In this document: positions 37,916-46,013 of the stretch, one piece after another
Layout of the letters: the number at the start of each line of letters is the position of its first letter
Numbering within the stretch: position 1 is the first letter of the stretch
DNA from: an uncultured Arenicella sp.
Lineage (GTDB): Bacteria > Pseudomonadota > Gammaproteobacteria > Arenicellales > Arenicellaceae
NCBI GenBank assembly: GCA_937973905.1
Contig: CALJJR010000047.1
Location: 1 to 53,438 of the forward strand
DNA length: 53,438 nucleotides
Direction: 5' to 3'
Position numbers and translations under genes: made by a program
The notes under the pieces: generated by a model
Seen by the model: only the letters and a program-made list of their open reading frames with translations
Told to the model about the DNA's origin: nothing
Database searches by the model: none

Positions 37916-38329
37916 ATGTTGACCGGTATTAACCACATTACTTTAGCGACTGATAACCTCGATAGGTCAGTCGAGTTCTACCAGCTGCTCGGTTTCACAG
38001 TGAATGCAATCTGGAATCAAGGTGCTTATTTGTCGCTCAATGGATTATGGCTTTGCTTGAGTTTAGGTGAAGTGGATGTTCGCAGCGACTACAGTCATCT
38101 AGCATTAGGTATTGAAGAAGCGGATTTTGAAGCTTTTTCAGCACTATTAGATACTCACAACGTTCCCCTGTGGAAAGAGAATTCCAGTGAAGGCCAATCG
38201 ATCTATTTTCTCGACCCCAACGGACACAAACTAGAAGCACACTGCGGAACTCTTGAGAGTCGATTAAAATCTATACGTAATGCGCCCTACGATGGTTTAC
38301 GCTTTATTGAAACAAGCACGGGCTATTAG
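37916..38329 (+). CDS. fosA: FosA-like fosfomycin glutathione transferase
   Basis: 137 residues, close to the FosA length. The metal ligands His7 (GINHITLA), His60 (DYSHLALG) and Glu106 (KLEAHCG) are present, along with the potassium-loop motif NSSEGQSIYF and Trp-Lys at 85-86 (LWKEN). These are the FosA features that position Mn2+, K+ and fosfomycin for ring opening by glutathione. The match is much closer to FosA than to general VOC proteins. A chromosomal FosA homologue of an environmental bacterium; resistance is inferred. It overlaps a convergent membrane gene by 33 bases. Confidence 0.87.
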   Translation: MLTGINHITLATDNLDRSVEFYQLLGFTVNAIWNQGAYLSLNGLWLCLSLGEVDVRSDYSHLALGIEEADFEAFSALLDTHNVPLWKENSSEGQSIYFLDPNGHKLEAHCGTLESRLKSIRNAPYDGLRFIETSTGY

Positions 38330-38743
38330 TGCGGCAACAAACATCTCAATCCAGGCTAAGGGTAAAGCGATTGTTAGCACTTTAATGCTGGTCAAGTTCA
38401 TATTCCAAAGCCCTAACCAAAAGATTATAAAAACCGTTAGCCAAATCAACGTAGAAGCAAGTAAAACTACTTTTTGAGTCGGCGTCCACAGTAGATAACA
38501 CATCCAAAAGATCGTCGTACTGGTGAAGACCAGTATCAAATCCCATACTCCCCAGCTAAGGAAAACGATCATATTCATTGGCGCAACATCTGGCACCATG
38601 GCTAAAAAATCTCGCATTAGCGGCATCACAAATAGAAAATAGCGAAAGATTTCGGATGCATTTATCCATACAAAATTAATTGCTAACGCCAAAAAGAAAT
38701 TGGCCGTGAAAAGTGTATTCGACATTCGATTGGAAGCGTTCAT
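38297..38743 (-). CDS. Four-helix membrane protein of unknown function, paired with TetR
   Basis: 148 residues with about four hydrophobic helices, rich in Phe, Trp and Leu, and no recognised domain. The start overlaps the TetR stop by four bases (ATGA), so it is translationally coupled to the regulator and is its probable target. Its 3' end overlaps the 3' end of fosA by 33 bases on the other strand. I do not recognise a family. Confidence 0.72.
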   Translation of the reverse strand: MNASNRMSNTLFTANFFLALAINFVWINASEIFRYFLFVMPLMRDFLAMVPDVAPMNMIVFLSWGVWDLILVFTSTTIFWMCYLLWTPTQKVVLLASTLIWLTVFIIFWLGLWNMNLTSIKVLTIALPLAWIEMFVAALIARACFNKA

Positions 38744-39330
38744 GCCAAACTCCGTGCAAGATTCTTAAGATAGGTCGATGCCAATTTTCGCAGGTGATCG
38801 CAATTCGGCTCAATTCTAGAATGAGCCCAAAGACCGGTTGTGAATACCACGAGCTCTTCAGCCAACTCTTTTACATGCATAGGCTTTTCTTCCGCTCGTA
38901 TTGCATTGCCAATAGCAGTAGTAAATCCCTTAAGCAAGCGCTGGTTGTGATGTTTCACTTTCTCAGCGACGGCTGCATTATGTGGCGCCACCTCAGTTGT
39001 CGAATTACCGACAAAACAACCTGGCCGTGGTGTGGAAGTCTGTTCAGCCAAACTAATTTGCTGCTCGAAATACGCAGCTATTTCGTCCAATCCTGCATCC
39101 GAGTGTTCCAGCCGACGAAGTGCCGGCGTAACGACGAGATTCTGATATTGATCGAAACACGCAACAAATAAAGCCAACTTACCACCATAGTCAGCGTAAA
39201 TACTCTTACGACTAACTCCAGTTGCCTCTACCAACTCAGCCATTGATGTCGCTGCATAACCATTGGCCCAAAATACGCCAAGCGCTCTTTGCGCAATGTC
39301 ATCTGACGTATAACTTTTGGTCCTTGGCAT
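38740..39330 (-). CDS. TetR family transcriptional regulator
   Basis: 196 residues. The N-terminal helix-turn-helix runs from about 8 to 55 (ALGVFWANGYAATSMAELVEATGVSRKSIYADYGGK), and the C-terminal ligand domain is of the TetR_C type seen in regulators of small reductases and transporters. A 20-bp inverted repeat sits 12 bases upstream of the start and is the likely autoregulatory operator. It is first in a two-gene unit with the membrane protein. Ligand unknown. Confidence 0.9.
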   Translation of the reverse strand: MPRTKSYTSDDIAQRALGVFWANGYAATSMAELVEATGVSRKSIYADYGGKLALFVACFDQYQNLVVTPALRRLEHSDAGLDEIAAYFEQQISLAEQTSTPRPGCFVGNSTTEVAPHNAAVAEKVKHHNQRLLKGFTTAIGNAIRAEEKPMHVKELAEELVVFTTGLWAHSRIEPNCDHLRKLASTYLKNLARSLA

Positions 39331-39341
39331 GCGGCCATTTT

Positions 39342-39361
39342 AAGAGAATAATCATTCTCTT
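39342..39361. promoter_or_regulatory. TetR operator (8-bp inverted repeat)
   Basis: AAGAGAAT and ATTCTCTT are perfect inverse arms around AATC, centred about 22 bases upstream of the tetR start codon. The size, symmetry and placement are typical of a TetR-family operator that controls its own unit. Confidence 0.7.
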
Positions 39362-39452
39362 TCAATCAATATTTAGATTTTTCTATGCTCGAAAATAGTA
39401 AGTATCGACGAAGGCTTTGTAATCTGCCGTCGTGATGCGGTCTAAAACGCAC

Positions 39453-39872
39453 TCACTCGCCGATTTTTTTCAGCTCTATCGTCAAGTCGCCAATGGCCTT
39501 TTTTGTTAGCCCCTCAAACGCGTTAGATAAGGCACGATCAAAACTAAGCTGCGCCTCTGCCAGCTTGACACGCCCCGCTTCACTTGGGCTCACCATACTC
39601 TTACGAGCATCACGTTGATCGCTTCGTTTCTCAACCAGACCAATTTTCTCCATTGGCAGCAGCAGCCTTGTCACGCCCGATGCCGTTAGCCCCATCAATT
39701 CAGCTAGCGCTGTTCTGGTCATGGTTTGTTGCTCCGCAATTGCGAGGTAGTGCAAAGCCAAAAATTCGCTAACACCCAAGCCGTGAACCGCGCCCAAACT
39801 CGCCTCTAATTTTCTATTTACTCGTGCCTGACACTTATTCAAGCTGGCATAGAGTTCGAAATTCGATTTCAT
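39453..39872 (-). CDS. MarR family transcriptional regulator
   Basis: 139 residues from the ATG at 39872; a frame extending to 39932 would place the operator palindrome inside the coding region and is rejected. The winged-helix domain includes LALHYLAIAEQQ, LAELMGLTASGVTRLLLPMEKIGLVEKR and the wing RDARKSMVSPSEAG. MarR proteins bind palindromes and respond to phenolic or oxidising signals. A 40-bp palindrome lies 8 bases upstream, so autoregulation is very likely. No other obvious target is adjacent; modC ends just upstream on the same strand. Confidence 0.9.
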   Translation of the reverse strand: MKSNFELYASLNKCQARVNRKLEASLGAVHGLGVSEFLALHYLAIAEQQTMTRTALAELMGLTASGVTRLLLPMEKIGLVEKRSDQRDARKSMVSPSEAGRVKLAEAQLSFDRALSNAFEGLTKKAIGDLTIELKKIGE

Positions 39873-39879
39873 GTGTATA

Positions 39880-39919
39880 TATTTGATATGTATTTGACTT
39901 ATCAAGCATATATCAAATA
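39880..39919. promoter_or_regulatory. 40-bp nested palindrome upstream of marR
   Basis: TATTTGATAT (39880-39889) and ATATCAAATA (39910-39919) are perfect inverse arms; centred at the same point lies TTGACTTATCAA (39894-39905), TTGA-N4-TCAA. A further TTGA-N4-TCAA occurs at 39921-39932. On the minus strand a -35 TTGACT (39927-39932) with a -10-like TATGCT (39905-39910) overlaps these sites. Best read as the MarR operator over its own promoter. Confidence 0.65.
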
Positions 39920-39965
39920 GTTGATCAGTCAAACAAATATTCCAGATGCGATTTGCGATAGATTT

Positions 39966-41030
39966 CTAACTCAGAACAGCGACACTTTTGACTTGAGCGA
40001 ACACTTCTTTACCAATCGCTAAATCGAGGGTTTGCGCCGAGAACTTGGTGACCCGGGAGATCAGAACTTGTTCGCCCACCTGTAGGCTGATCAACATCTG
40101 CGCTGCATCAATATCAACCATATTGCTGATGGTGGCAGGAAGTATGTTGAGGATACTCGTGCGTTCTTGCCGGTCCAAAGTGATACTGACATCCCGAGCA
40201 GCAATTCTGATACGAACTGGGCCATCACCGGTCAATGGCGCGCCGATTACCCTTACCTCACCACCACTAAAACTGAGCCGGTTTAATGAGTTGACCTGAT
40301 CGTACTCAGTAACTCTAGCGACGATAACGGCTTCTGCATCTTCTCTAGCTGCCAGCGGCAGGTCTAGCCGAGTCAGCATTTTTCCAAGCGGCCCGTATCC
40401 TAAGATCTCACCTCGCTCAAGTAACACCAAAAAATCTGCGATACGCGCAACCTCATCAGTGGCGTGGCTGACGTAAATCACTGGGATTTTTAGATGGTCA
40501 TGCAAGCGTTCAATGAATGGCAAAATTTCATTGCGCCGATCGACATCAATTGCGGCTAAGGGTTCGTCCATCAGCAACAAAGAAGGGTTAGAAGCCAAGG
40601 CACGAGCAATAGCAACGCGTTGTTTTTCGCCACCAGAAAGCGATTGTGTATCACGATTTAAGAGCGGGCCCAAGTCGAGCATGTCGATGGTCTCGGTAAA
40701 GCTTTTGTACTGGTTATCCTTCGCGCGATTCATCGCATATTCGATGTTACCCATAACATCAAGATGCGGGAACAAACTGGGCTCTTGAAATACGTAACCG
40801 ATGCCACGCTCATGAGCAGGAACAAAAACCGCCTCGTTCTGCCAAATGGTTTGATCAAATTCAACTCGGGCTGAATCGATTTTTTCTAGCCCTGCTATTA
40901 TCCGTAAAAGCGTCGTTTTCCCCGCGCCGGATGGCCCGAATAGAGCCGTCACTCCGTTGCTGGGCAGGGCAAGATCGAAATCTATCGTCAACGCCCCGCG
41001 CTGCGTTTTCAGACTCAGAGCAATGCTCAT
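39966..41030 (-). CDS. modC: Molybdate ABC transporter ATP-binding protein
   Basis: 354 residues. Walker A GPSGAGKTT, signature LSGGEKQRVAIARAL and Walker B LLMDEPLAAID are intact. The C-terminal third is a TOBE/molybdopterin-binding domain (from about 285) that in ModC can sense oxyanions. It powers import of molybdate through ModB. It begins at the last base of modB. The gene order modA-modB-modC is on the minus strand. Confidence 0.94.
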   Translation of the reverse strand: MSIALSLKTQRGALTIDFDLALPSNGVTALFGPSGAGKTTLLRIIAGLEKIDSARVEFDQTIWQNEAVFVPAHERGIGYVFQEPSLFPHLDVMGNIEYAMNRAKDNQYKSFTETIDMLDLGPLLNRDTQSLSGGEKQRVAIARALASNPSLLLMDEPLAAIDVDRRNEILPFIERLHDHLKIPVIYVSHATDEVARIADFLVLLERGEILGYGPLGKMLTRLDLPLAAREDAEAVIVARVTEYDQVNSLNRLSFSGGEVRVIGAPLTGDGPVRIRIAARDVSITLDRQERTSILNILPATISNMVDIDAAQMLISLQVGEQVLISRVTKFSAQTLDLAIGKEVFAQVKSVAVLS

Positions 41031-41719
41031 TAAGACACCAGGCTAGCCTGCCCAGGGCGTTTTCGATTGTACCGGTAAACCAGCACCAGCAGAAAAAGCG
41101 AGAGCAGCAAGATACACGCAGCCAAAGCGTGGGCCTGACCATATTGCAAACTTTCCACGTGCTCATAGATTGCAATTGATGCCACTCGCGTTTCTCCGGG
41201 GATATTTCCTCCTATCATGAGCACGACCCCGAACTCTCCAAGTGTATGAGCGAAGCCAAGCACAGTGGCGGTTACCAAACCAGGCTTGGCCAGAGGCAAA
41301 ATGACGCTTCCAAAGCGATCTAATGGCTTGGCTCCCAAGGTCGCCGCTACCTCGAGTGAGCGGCGATCAATCGCTGCGAAGGCGTTTTGCAATGGCTGTA
41401 ACACAAACGGCAGAGAGTAAACCATCGACCCAATGACCAAACCAGTGAAGGTAAACGCCAGAGGTCGGCCGCCAGCGGTTTCAAGCGTGCCTCCAATAAA
41501 GCCGTTTGGTCCTAGCGCTAGCAATAGATAAAACCCTAGTACCGTGGGTGGCAACACCAGCGGCAAGGCAACCAAACTCTCAAGCAAGTATTTAAAGCGC
41601 CACTGAGTCCGAGATAACCACCATGCTAAAGGAATCCCTACTACCAATAACAACACTGTGGAAACGGTTGCTAACTTCAGCGTTGTCCAAAGCGCTATCC
41701 AATCACCATCAGAGATCAT
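41030..41719 (-). CDS. modB: Molybdate ABC transporter permease
   Basis: 229 residues, about five to six membrane helices. The LPLVLPPTVLGFYLLLALG segment and the EAA-like loop AATLGAKPLDRFGSVILPLAKPG are typical of ModB. Forms the dimeric inner-membrane channel. The start overlaps modA by four bases. Confident. Confidence 0.94.
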   Translation of the reverse strand: MISDGDWIALWTTLKLATVSTVLLLVVGIPLAWWLSRTQWRFKYLLESLVALPLVLPPTVLGFYLLLALGPNGFIGGTLETAGGRPLAFTFTGLVIGSMVYSLPFVLQPLQNAFAAIDRRSLEVAATLGAKPLDRFGSVILPLAKPGLVTATVLGFAHTLGEFGVVLMIGGNIPGETRVASIAIYEHVESLQYGQAHALAACILLLSLFLLVLVYRYNRKRPGQASLVS

Positions 41720-42456
41720 TGTGTCACCCCATAACCTGCCTGCTGAATTATGTGCTTGGCCGGATCACTCTGTAAAAAGTCAAAAAACGCGCTGGCTGGC
41801 TCAGAATCACTCAGCTGCAGCGCTTCTTGCACGATTGGCTGATAGAGATCTTGTGGCACCAACCAAACGCCGGGCTCATCTGGTTGTTGGCTGGACAATA
41901 TTTGCGCCTGGGCAATTAAACCTAGGTCTGCCGCACCACTGGCAACGAACTGATAGGTTTGCGCAATATTCTCTCCCATAACAAGCTTACCCTCAGTATC
42001 TACACCAAGGCTTTTAATTGTTTGCTCGGCCGCGCGCCCGTAAGGCGCTAACTTTGGGTTGGCAATAGCAATATACCGATAACCACTCTGCAAGGACTGC
42101 AAGGCCTGTTGGGAAGACTTCGCCTTTGGATGCCACAAAACAAGCCGGCCGAGAGCATAGATGGCGCGGCGATTCTTAACACCGATACCCTCTTTTTCTA
42201 AAGCCATCGGTCGTTCGCTGTCCGCGGCTAAAAACACATCAAACGGTGCACCGTGCTTAATTTGCGCGTGATGCTTGCCGGTAGAACCTGCGCTCAGCAA
42301 AACTCGATGTGAACTGGAGTCTTCAAACTGGCGGGCTAATTTTGCTGCGGTGGGATAAAAGTTACTCGCGACCGCCACTTTAATGTCCGCCGCTGAAGCA
42401 AGACACCAATAACTAAGGCAGCAGGTAATTGATAGGCTCGCCAGTAGCGATCGCAT
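41716..42456 (-). CDS. modA: Molybdate-binding periplasmic protein
   Basis: 246 residues from the ATG at 42456, which gives a clean signal peptide (RSLLASLSITCCLSYWCLAS-AAD); an upstream start at 42561 would run into leuA and is unlikely. The ligand-binding motifs SNFYPTA, SAGSTGKHHAQI and DVFLAADSERP correspond to ModA. Captures molybdate or tungstate and passes it to ModBC. It starts 46 bases after the leuA stop, with no ModE site recognised. Confidence 0.92.
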   Translation of the reverse strand: MRSLLASLSITCCLSYWCLASAADIKVAVASNFYPTAAKLARQFEDSSSHRVLLSAGSTGKHHAQIKHGAPFDVFLAADSERPMALEKEGIGVKNRRAIYALGRLVLWHPKAKSSQQALQSLQSGYRYIAIANPKLAPYGRAAEQTIKSLGVDTEGKLVMGENIAQTYQFVASGAADLGLIAQAQILSSQQPDEPGVWLVPQDLYQPIVQEALQLSDSEPASAFFDFLQSDPAKHIIQQAGYGVTQ

Positions 42457-42502
42457 GATAACGTGTTTTCTTCGCTCTTTTTCAGAGCGGGTTTGATTTA
42501 GG

Positions 42503-44170
42503 TCATGCGGCCCGGCGCGCGGCCTCGACACTCGACCGCGCCAATGCATTGAGCAACGCATTCAATGTAGCGCCCAACATATCACGGCTTTTACCAGCGC
42601 CGCAAACGCGCTGTTGACCCACGCTAATTTGCACATAAGCCATGGCTTCAGACGCTTCATCAGCCCCAAGTGTATGTTCGTTGTAATCAATAATAACCAG
42701 AGGTTGCGCAATGTGCTTACTCAGGCCCTCGACAAAGGCTTCCAACACACCACGACCTTGCCCCTGAATAGAAATTTCAGCGCTTCCATCAAGCAAGGTT
42801 GCTTCCATGGAATCTACACCGTCTGCTCTTGTTACTTGATAACCGTTCAGCTTCATGGGCGCTTCTGGTGCCAAGTAGGTGGCAACGAATAAGTCATGTA
42901 TTTGCTCGGCGCTTACTTCTGCCTCCGTAGACTCCGCTTCTCTCTGTACGACTGGGCTGAAATCCACTTGCAACCAACGCGGCATTTTGATGCCATGCTC
43001 TTGTTGTAAGACATAAGCTACGCCGCCCTTACCCGACTGAGAATTTATACGGATAACTTCCTGATAGTTGCGGCCGAGATCACGTGGGTCAACTGGCAAG
43101 TAAGCGACTTCCCAAGGTTCTCCTTCTTGGTACATAGCCAAGCATTTATTAATTGCGTCTTGATGGCTGCCAGAAAATGCGGCAAACACCAACTCGCCCG
43201 CATAGGGATGGCGCGGGTGAACTTTTAGAGCTGTGCACTTCTCAACCACATGAATAATTTTATCCATGCGTGAAAAATCCAACTTTGGATCAACTCCCTG
43301 GCTATAAAGATTCATTCCCATCGTAACGATATCCATATTTCCAGTCCGCTCGCCATTGCCCAACAAGGTGCCCTCCACCCGATCGGCTCCCGCAAGTACA
43401 CCAAGCTCTGATGCCGCCACACCGCAACCTCGGTCGTTATGCGTATGCAAACTGATGGTCAAAGCATCACGATGTTTAATGTTATCGCAGAACCATTCGA
43501 TTTGATCCGCGTAGACATTCGGCGTTGCCACTTCAACGGTGGCCGGCAAATTAAGTGTGACCTTCCATTCTTTAGTGGGTTGCCAAACATCAACCACCGC
43601 ATCGCAAACTTCGACGGCGTAATCAATCTCAGTGCCGGTAAAACTCTCTGGAGAATACTGAAAATGCCATTCAGTATCGGGTTGTCGCTCGGCGTGCTCT
43701 TTAACCCAAGTTGCGCCGCTTACGGCTATGTGCTTAATTTCATCGCGCGACATCTTAAATACTTGCTCGCGCTGAACGGTTGATGTTGAGTTGTATACAT
43801 GCACGATGGCGCGCTTTGCGCCCACCAGGGATTCATAGGTGCGCGCAATGAGTTCCTCGCGTGCCTGGGTCAACACTTGGATGGTGACATCATCGGGAAT
43901 CCGATCTTCTTCAATCAGTTTGCGCACGAAATCGAAGTCGGTTTGCGACGCCGCAGGGAACCCCACCTCAATCTCTTTAAATCCGACCTCTACCAACATC
44001 TCAAACATCTCTAACTTTTGCGACGGCGTCATCGGATCAATGAGCGCTTGATTGCCATCGCGCAGATCGACACTACACCAGGTTGGCGCTTGCTCTATTA
44101 CGCGGTTAGGCCAGCGACGGTCGGCCTTATCCAGCCTTACGAATGGTTTGTACTTGTTGGCGTTAAACAT
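42503..44170 (-). CDS. leuA: 2-isopropylmalate synthase (long type 2)
   Basis: 555 residues. The DRE-TIM barrel motif is SVDLRDGNQALIDPM, the metal-binding HTHNDRGCGVAASE is in the C-terminal part of the barrel, and NGERTGN follows. The overall length and motif set fit the type 2 LeuA of actinobacteria and some proteobacteria, with an allosteric regulatory domain at about 420-545. It condenses acetyl-CoA with 2-oxoisovalerate, the first step of leucine synthesis, and is feedback-inhibited by leucine in the family. It is divergent from an Lrp-type regulator. Confidence 0.94.
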   Translation of the reverse strand: MFNANKYKPFVRLDKADRRWPNRVIEQAPTWCSVDLRDGNQALIDPMTPSQKLEMFEMLVEVGFKEIEVGFPAASQTDFDFVRKLIEEDRIPDDVTIQVLTQAREELIARTYESLVGAKRAIVHVYNSTSTVQREQVFKMSRDEIKHIAVSGATWVKEHAERQPDTEWHFQYSPESFTGTEIDYAVEVCDAVVDVWQPTKEWKVTLNLPATVEVATPNVYADQIEWFCDNIKHRDALTISLHTHNDRGCGVAASELGVLAGADRVEGTLLGNGERTGNMDIVTMGMNLYSQGVDPKLDFSRMDKIIHVVEKCTALKVHPRHPYAGELVFAAFSGSHQDAINKCLAMYQEGEPWEVAYLPVDPRDLGRNYQEVIRINSQSGKGGVAYVLQQEHGIKMPRWLQVDFSPVVQREAESTEAEVSAEQIHDLFVATYLAPEAPMKLNGYQVTRADGVDSMEATLLDGSAEISIQGQGRGVLEAFVEGLSKHIAQPLVIIDYNEHTLGADEASEAMAYVQISVGQQRVCGAGKSRDMLGATLNALLNALARSSVEAARRAA

Positions 44171-44203
44171 TTGATACTGCTGAGTCTGTGTTGGTGTGCC
44201 TCA

Positions 44204-44209
44204 ATTATA
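44204..44209 (-). promoter_or_regulatory. Candidate -10 box of leuA
   Basis: A perfect TATAAT on the minus strand, 34 bases before the leuA start. No good -35 is found at 16-18 bases, so an activator such as the adjacent Lrp-like protein could be needed. Confidence 0.42.
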
Positions 44210-44225
44210 CGTCTGAACAGAGAGT

Positions 44226-44276
44226 GAAGATGCCTAATATACAAAGCGAAATCGCTTCTAAATAGTGATTATCTTC
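44226..44276. promoter_or_regulatory. Nested palindromes in the leuA-lrp intergenic region
   Basis: AAGCGA-AA-TCGCTT (44244-44257) is a perfect inverted repeat, and GAAGAT (44226-44231) with ATCTTC (44271-44276) are outer arms with almost the same centre. The AT-rich DNA to the right (44277-44333) resembles Lrp-type bent binding regions. Probable binding site of the divergent Lrp-like regulator. Confidence 0.5.
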
Positions 44277-44333
44277 AATATATTTGATTTAATAGTTTTA
44301 TTATCTATTTAGACTCGTATTAGAAGTCATTAA

Positions 44334-44798
44334 ATGCAAAAACTGGACAAAACCGATAAGCAGATCATCGCCGCTCTACAAGCAAATGCACGCATTAGCA
44401 ATCTAGACTTATCAGCGGCCGTTAATCTCTCACCAACACCCTGTGCTAGACGCGTAAAACAGCTAGAGGATGCTGGGGTCATCACAGGCTACCACGCCGC
44501 CATTGACCCCGAAACGGCTGGTCTCAGCCTAACCGCACTGGTGAGTGTAACAATGGACAAACATACGGCTGATCGTTTTGAAAAGTTTGAAGCCGCCGCC
44601 GCCGAGCTCCCTGAAGTAATTGAATGCTATGTGGTGACCGGACAAGACGCGGACTTTTTGATTAAAGTTTTGATTCGAGATATGCGACACTATGAGGAGT
44701 TCTTGTTGCGCAGGCTCACAAAACTCGAAGGCGTTAGCGGCGTTCATTCAAGTTTTGTATTGCGTCAACCAATAAATAAAAACGAACTTCCCCTGTAA
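44334..44798 (+). CDS. Lrp/AsnC family transcriptional regulator
   Basis: 154 residues, normal size. N-terminal helix-turn-helix (about 6-55: LDKTDKQIIAALQANARIS, LSAAVNLSPTPCARRVKQLE) and C-terminal RAM domain (YVVTGQDADFLIKVLI). The family binds amino acids and regulates amino-acid metabolism. Its position divergent from leuA makes leuA the most likely target. Autoregulation is also likely, given the palindromes between the genes. Confidence 0.92.
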   Translation: MQKLDKTDKQIIAALQANARISNLDLSAAVNLSPTPCARRVKQLEDAGVITGYHAAIDPETAGLSLTALVSVTMDKHTADRFEKFEAAAAELPEVIECYVVTGQDADFLIKVLIRDMRHYEEFLLRRLTKLEGVSGVHSSFVLRQPINKNELPL

Positions 44799-44847
44799 AT
44801 CTAAGTCGCCGTAAGAGCGTTCGCGGGGAACATCTTCTCGGTTAAAA

Positions 44848-45999
44848 ATGATTAAAAAATTACTGCTATTTATAGTGGCTCTCCCTGTTGTCGCATATCT
44901 TGGGCTACATCTAAGCGGCAACGGCTTCTTTATCAATGCTCTCGAGCGTACTTACCTAAAGGGCCACGCAACAGCCAATATCAATGATCACGAGGCCTTC
45001 AATGTTGCGGTAATCGAAACCGGCACTCCTCAGCCGTTGGCTCGCGGGCAGAACTACAACGCCAGCGCGCTGACCACCGAATTCCGCAAAGAGCTAGAAG
45101 ACACTGGCACCGCTGGTTACCTAGTTCTCCACAACGGCGAGATTGTTAGCGAACACTATTTCAATGGCTACGACGATCGCAGCCAAACCAACTCGTTTTC
45201 AATGGCTAAAACGGTGTTGACGCTGTTGGTTGGAATTGCGATCGAAGAAGGGTTGTTGCAAGGACTAGATCAAGCAGTTACGGATCTAATACCTGAGTTC
45301 AAGGACGATCAACTGGGCAATACCGCTACCTTAGCAAACTTGTCGTTAATGAACTCAGGCTATGATTGGGTGGAGCACTATTACTCTTGGTTCAGCCCGA
45401 CCGTGGAGCTCTACCATGGGTCCGACGTAGAAGAATTTCTGGTCAATCGAGCATTTTCTGAAGCACCCGGTGAGCGCTGGTACTACTCGAGCGCTTCAAC
45501 GCAATTGCTGGCGATTGCCCTTAGTCGCGCACTCGAGACAAGCGGGCGCGACCCTAGCATTGCCAAATATTTAAGCGAGAAAATCTGGCAACCACTAGGC
45601 ATGAATGATGATGCTCTTTGGCACACGGATGAGGTTGGCATGGAAATGGCTTTCTGTTGTTTAAACAGTAACGTTCGAAACTTTGCCAAACTTGGCCAGC
45701 TAATGCTCAATAGCGGAAAATGGGGTGACAAGCAGCTTGTACCCGCACAATTCATTGCCAAGATGATTCAACCTGATGGCGCCTCTAACTATGGCTACTC
45801 AACCTGGCTCAACTATGGAAACAACCCACCGTACTATCATTTTAGTGGTCACCTCGGGCAATCCATCAGCGTGGTTCCCGAGCATCAACTTGTGGTGGTA
45901 CGGCTTGGCGAGCGGCGGAATAAAAATAAAGAGTTTGACACCGAAGAAATCCCGGCCTTGGTCGCGGAAGCGGTGCGTTTAATACAAACCGCTAACTGA
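44848..45999 (+). CDS. Serine hydrolase, beta-lactamase/transpeptidase-like
   Basis: 383 residues. N-terminal signal or anchor at about 4-22. The class C-like catalytic motifs are S118-M-A-K121 and Y-S-S in RWYYSSAS; the third motif is probably HFSGHLGQ near 330. Family members include esterases, D-amino peptidases and EstB-like lipases. It is likely periplasmic. A true cephalosporinase is unlikely because motif three is not KTG. Neighbours give no clue, since it lies between an Lrp regulator and convergent hslO. Confidence 0.87.
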   Translation: MIKKLLLFIVALPVVAYLGLHLSGNGFFINALERTYLKGHATANINDHEAFNVAVIETGTPQPLARGQNYNASALTTEFRKELEDTGTAGYLVLHNGEIVSEHYFNGYDDRSQTNSFSMAKTVLTLLVGIAIEEGLLQGLDQAVTDLIPEFKDDQLGNTATLANLSLMNSGYDWVEHYYSWFSPTVELYHGSDVEEFLVNRAFSEAPGERWYYSSASTQLLAIALSRALETSGRDPSIAKYLSEKIWQPLGMNDDALWHTDEVGMEMAFCCLNSNVRNFAKLGQLMLNSGKWGDKQLVPAQFIAKMIQPDGASNYGYSTWLNYGNNPPYYHFSGHLGQSISVVPEHQLVVVRLGERRNKNKEFDTEEIPALVAEAVRLIQTAN

Positions 46000-46013
46000 G
46001 AGCTAACTGAAAA

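Noticed and set aside
39873-39932. N-terminal extension of MarR
   Set aside because: The extension is not like MarR proteins, and it would cover the operator palindrome and promoter.
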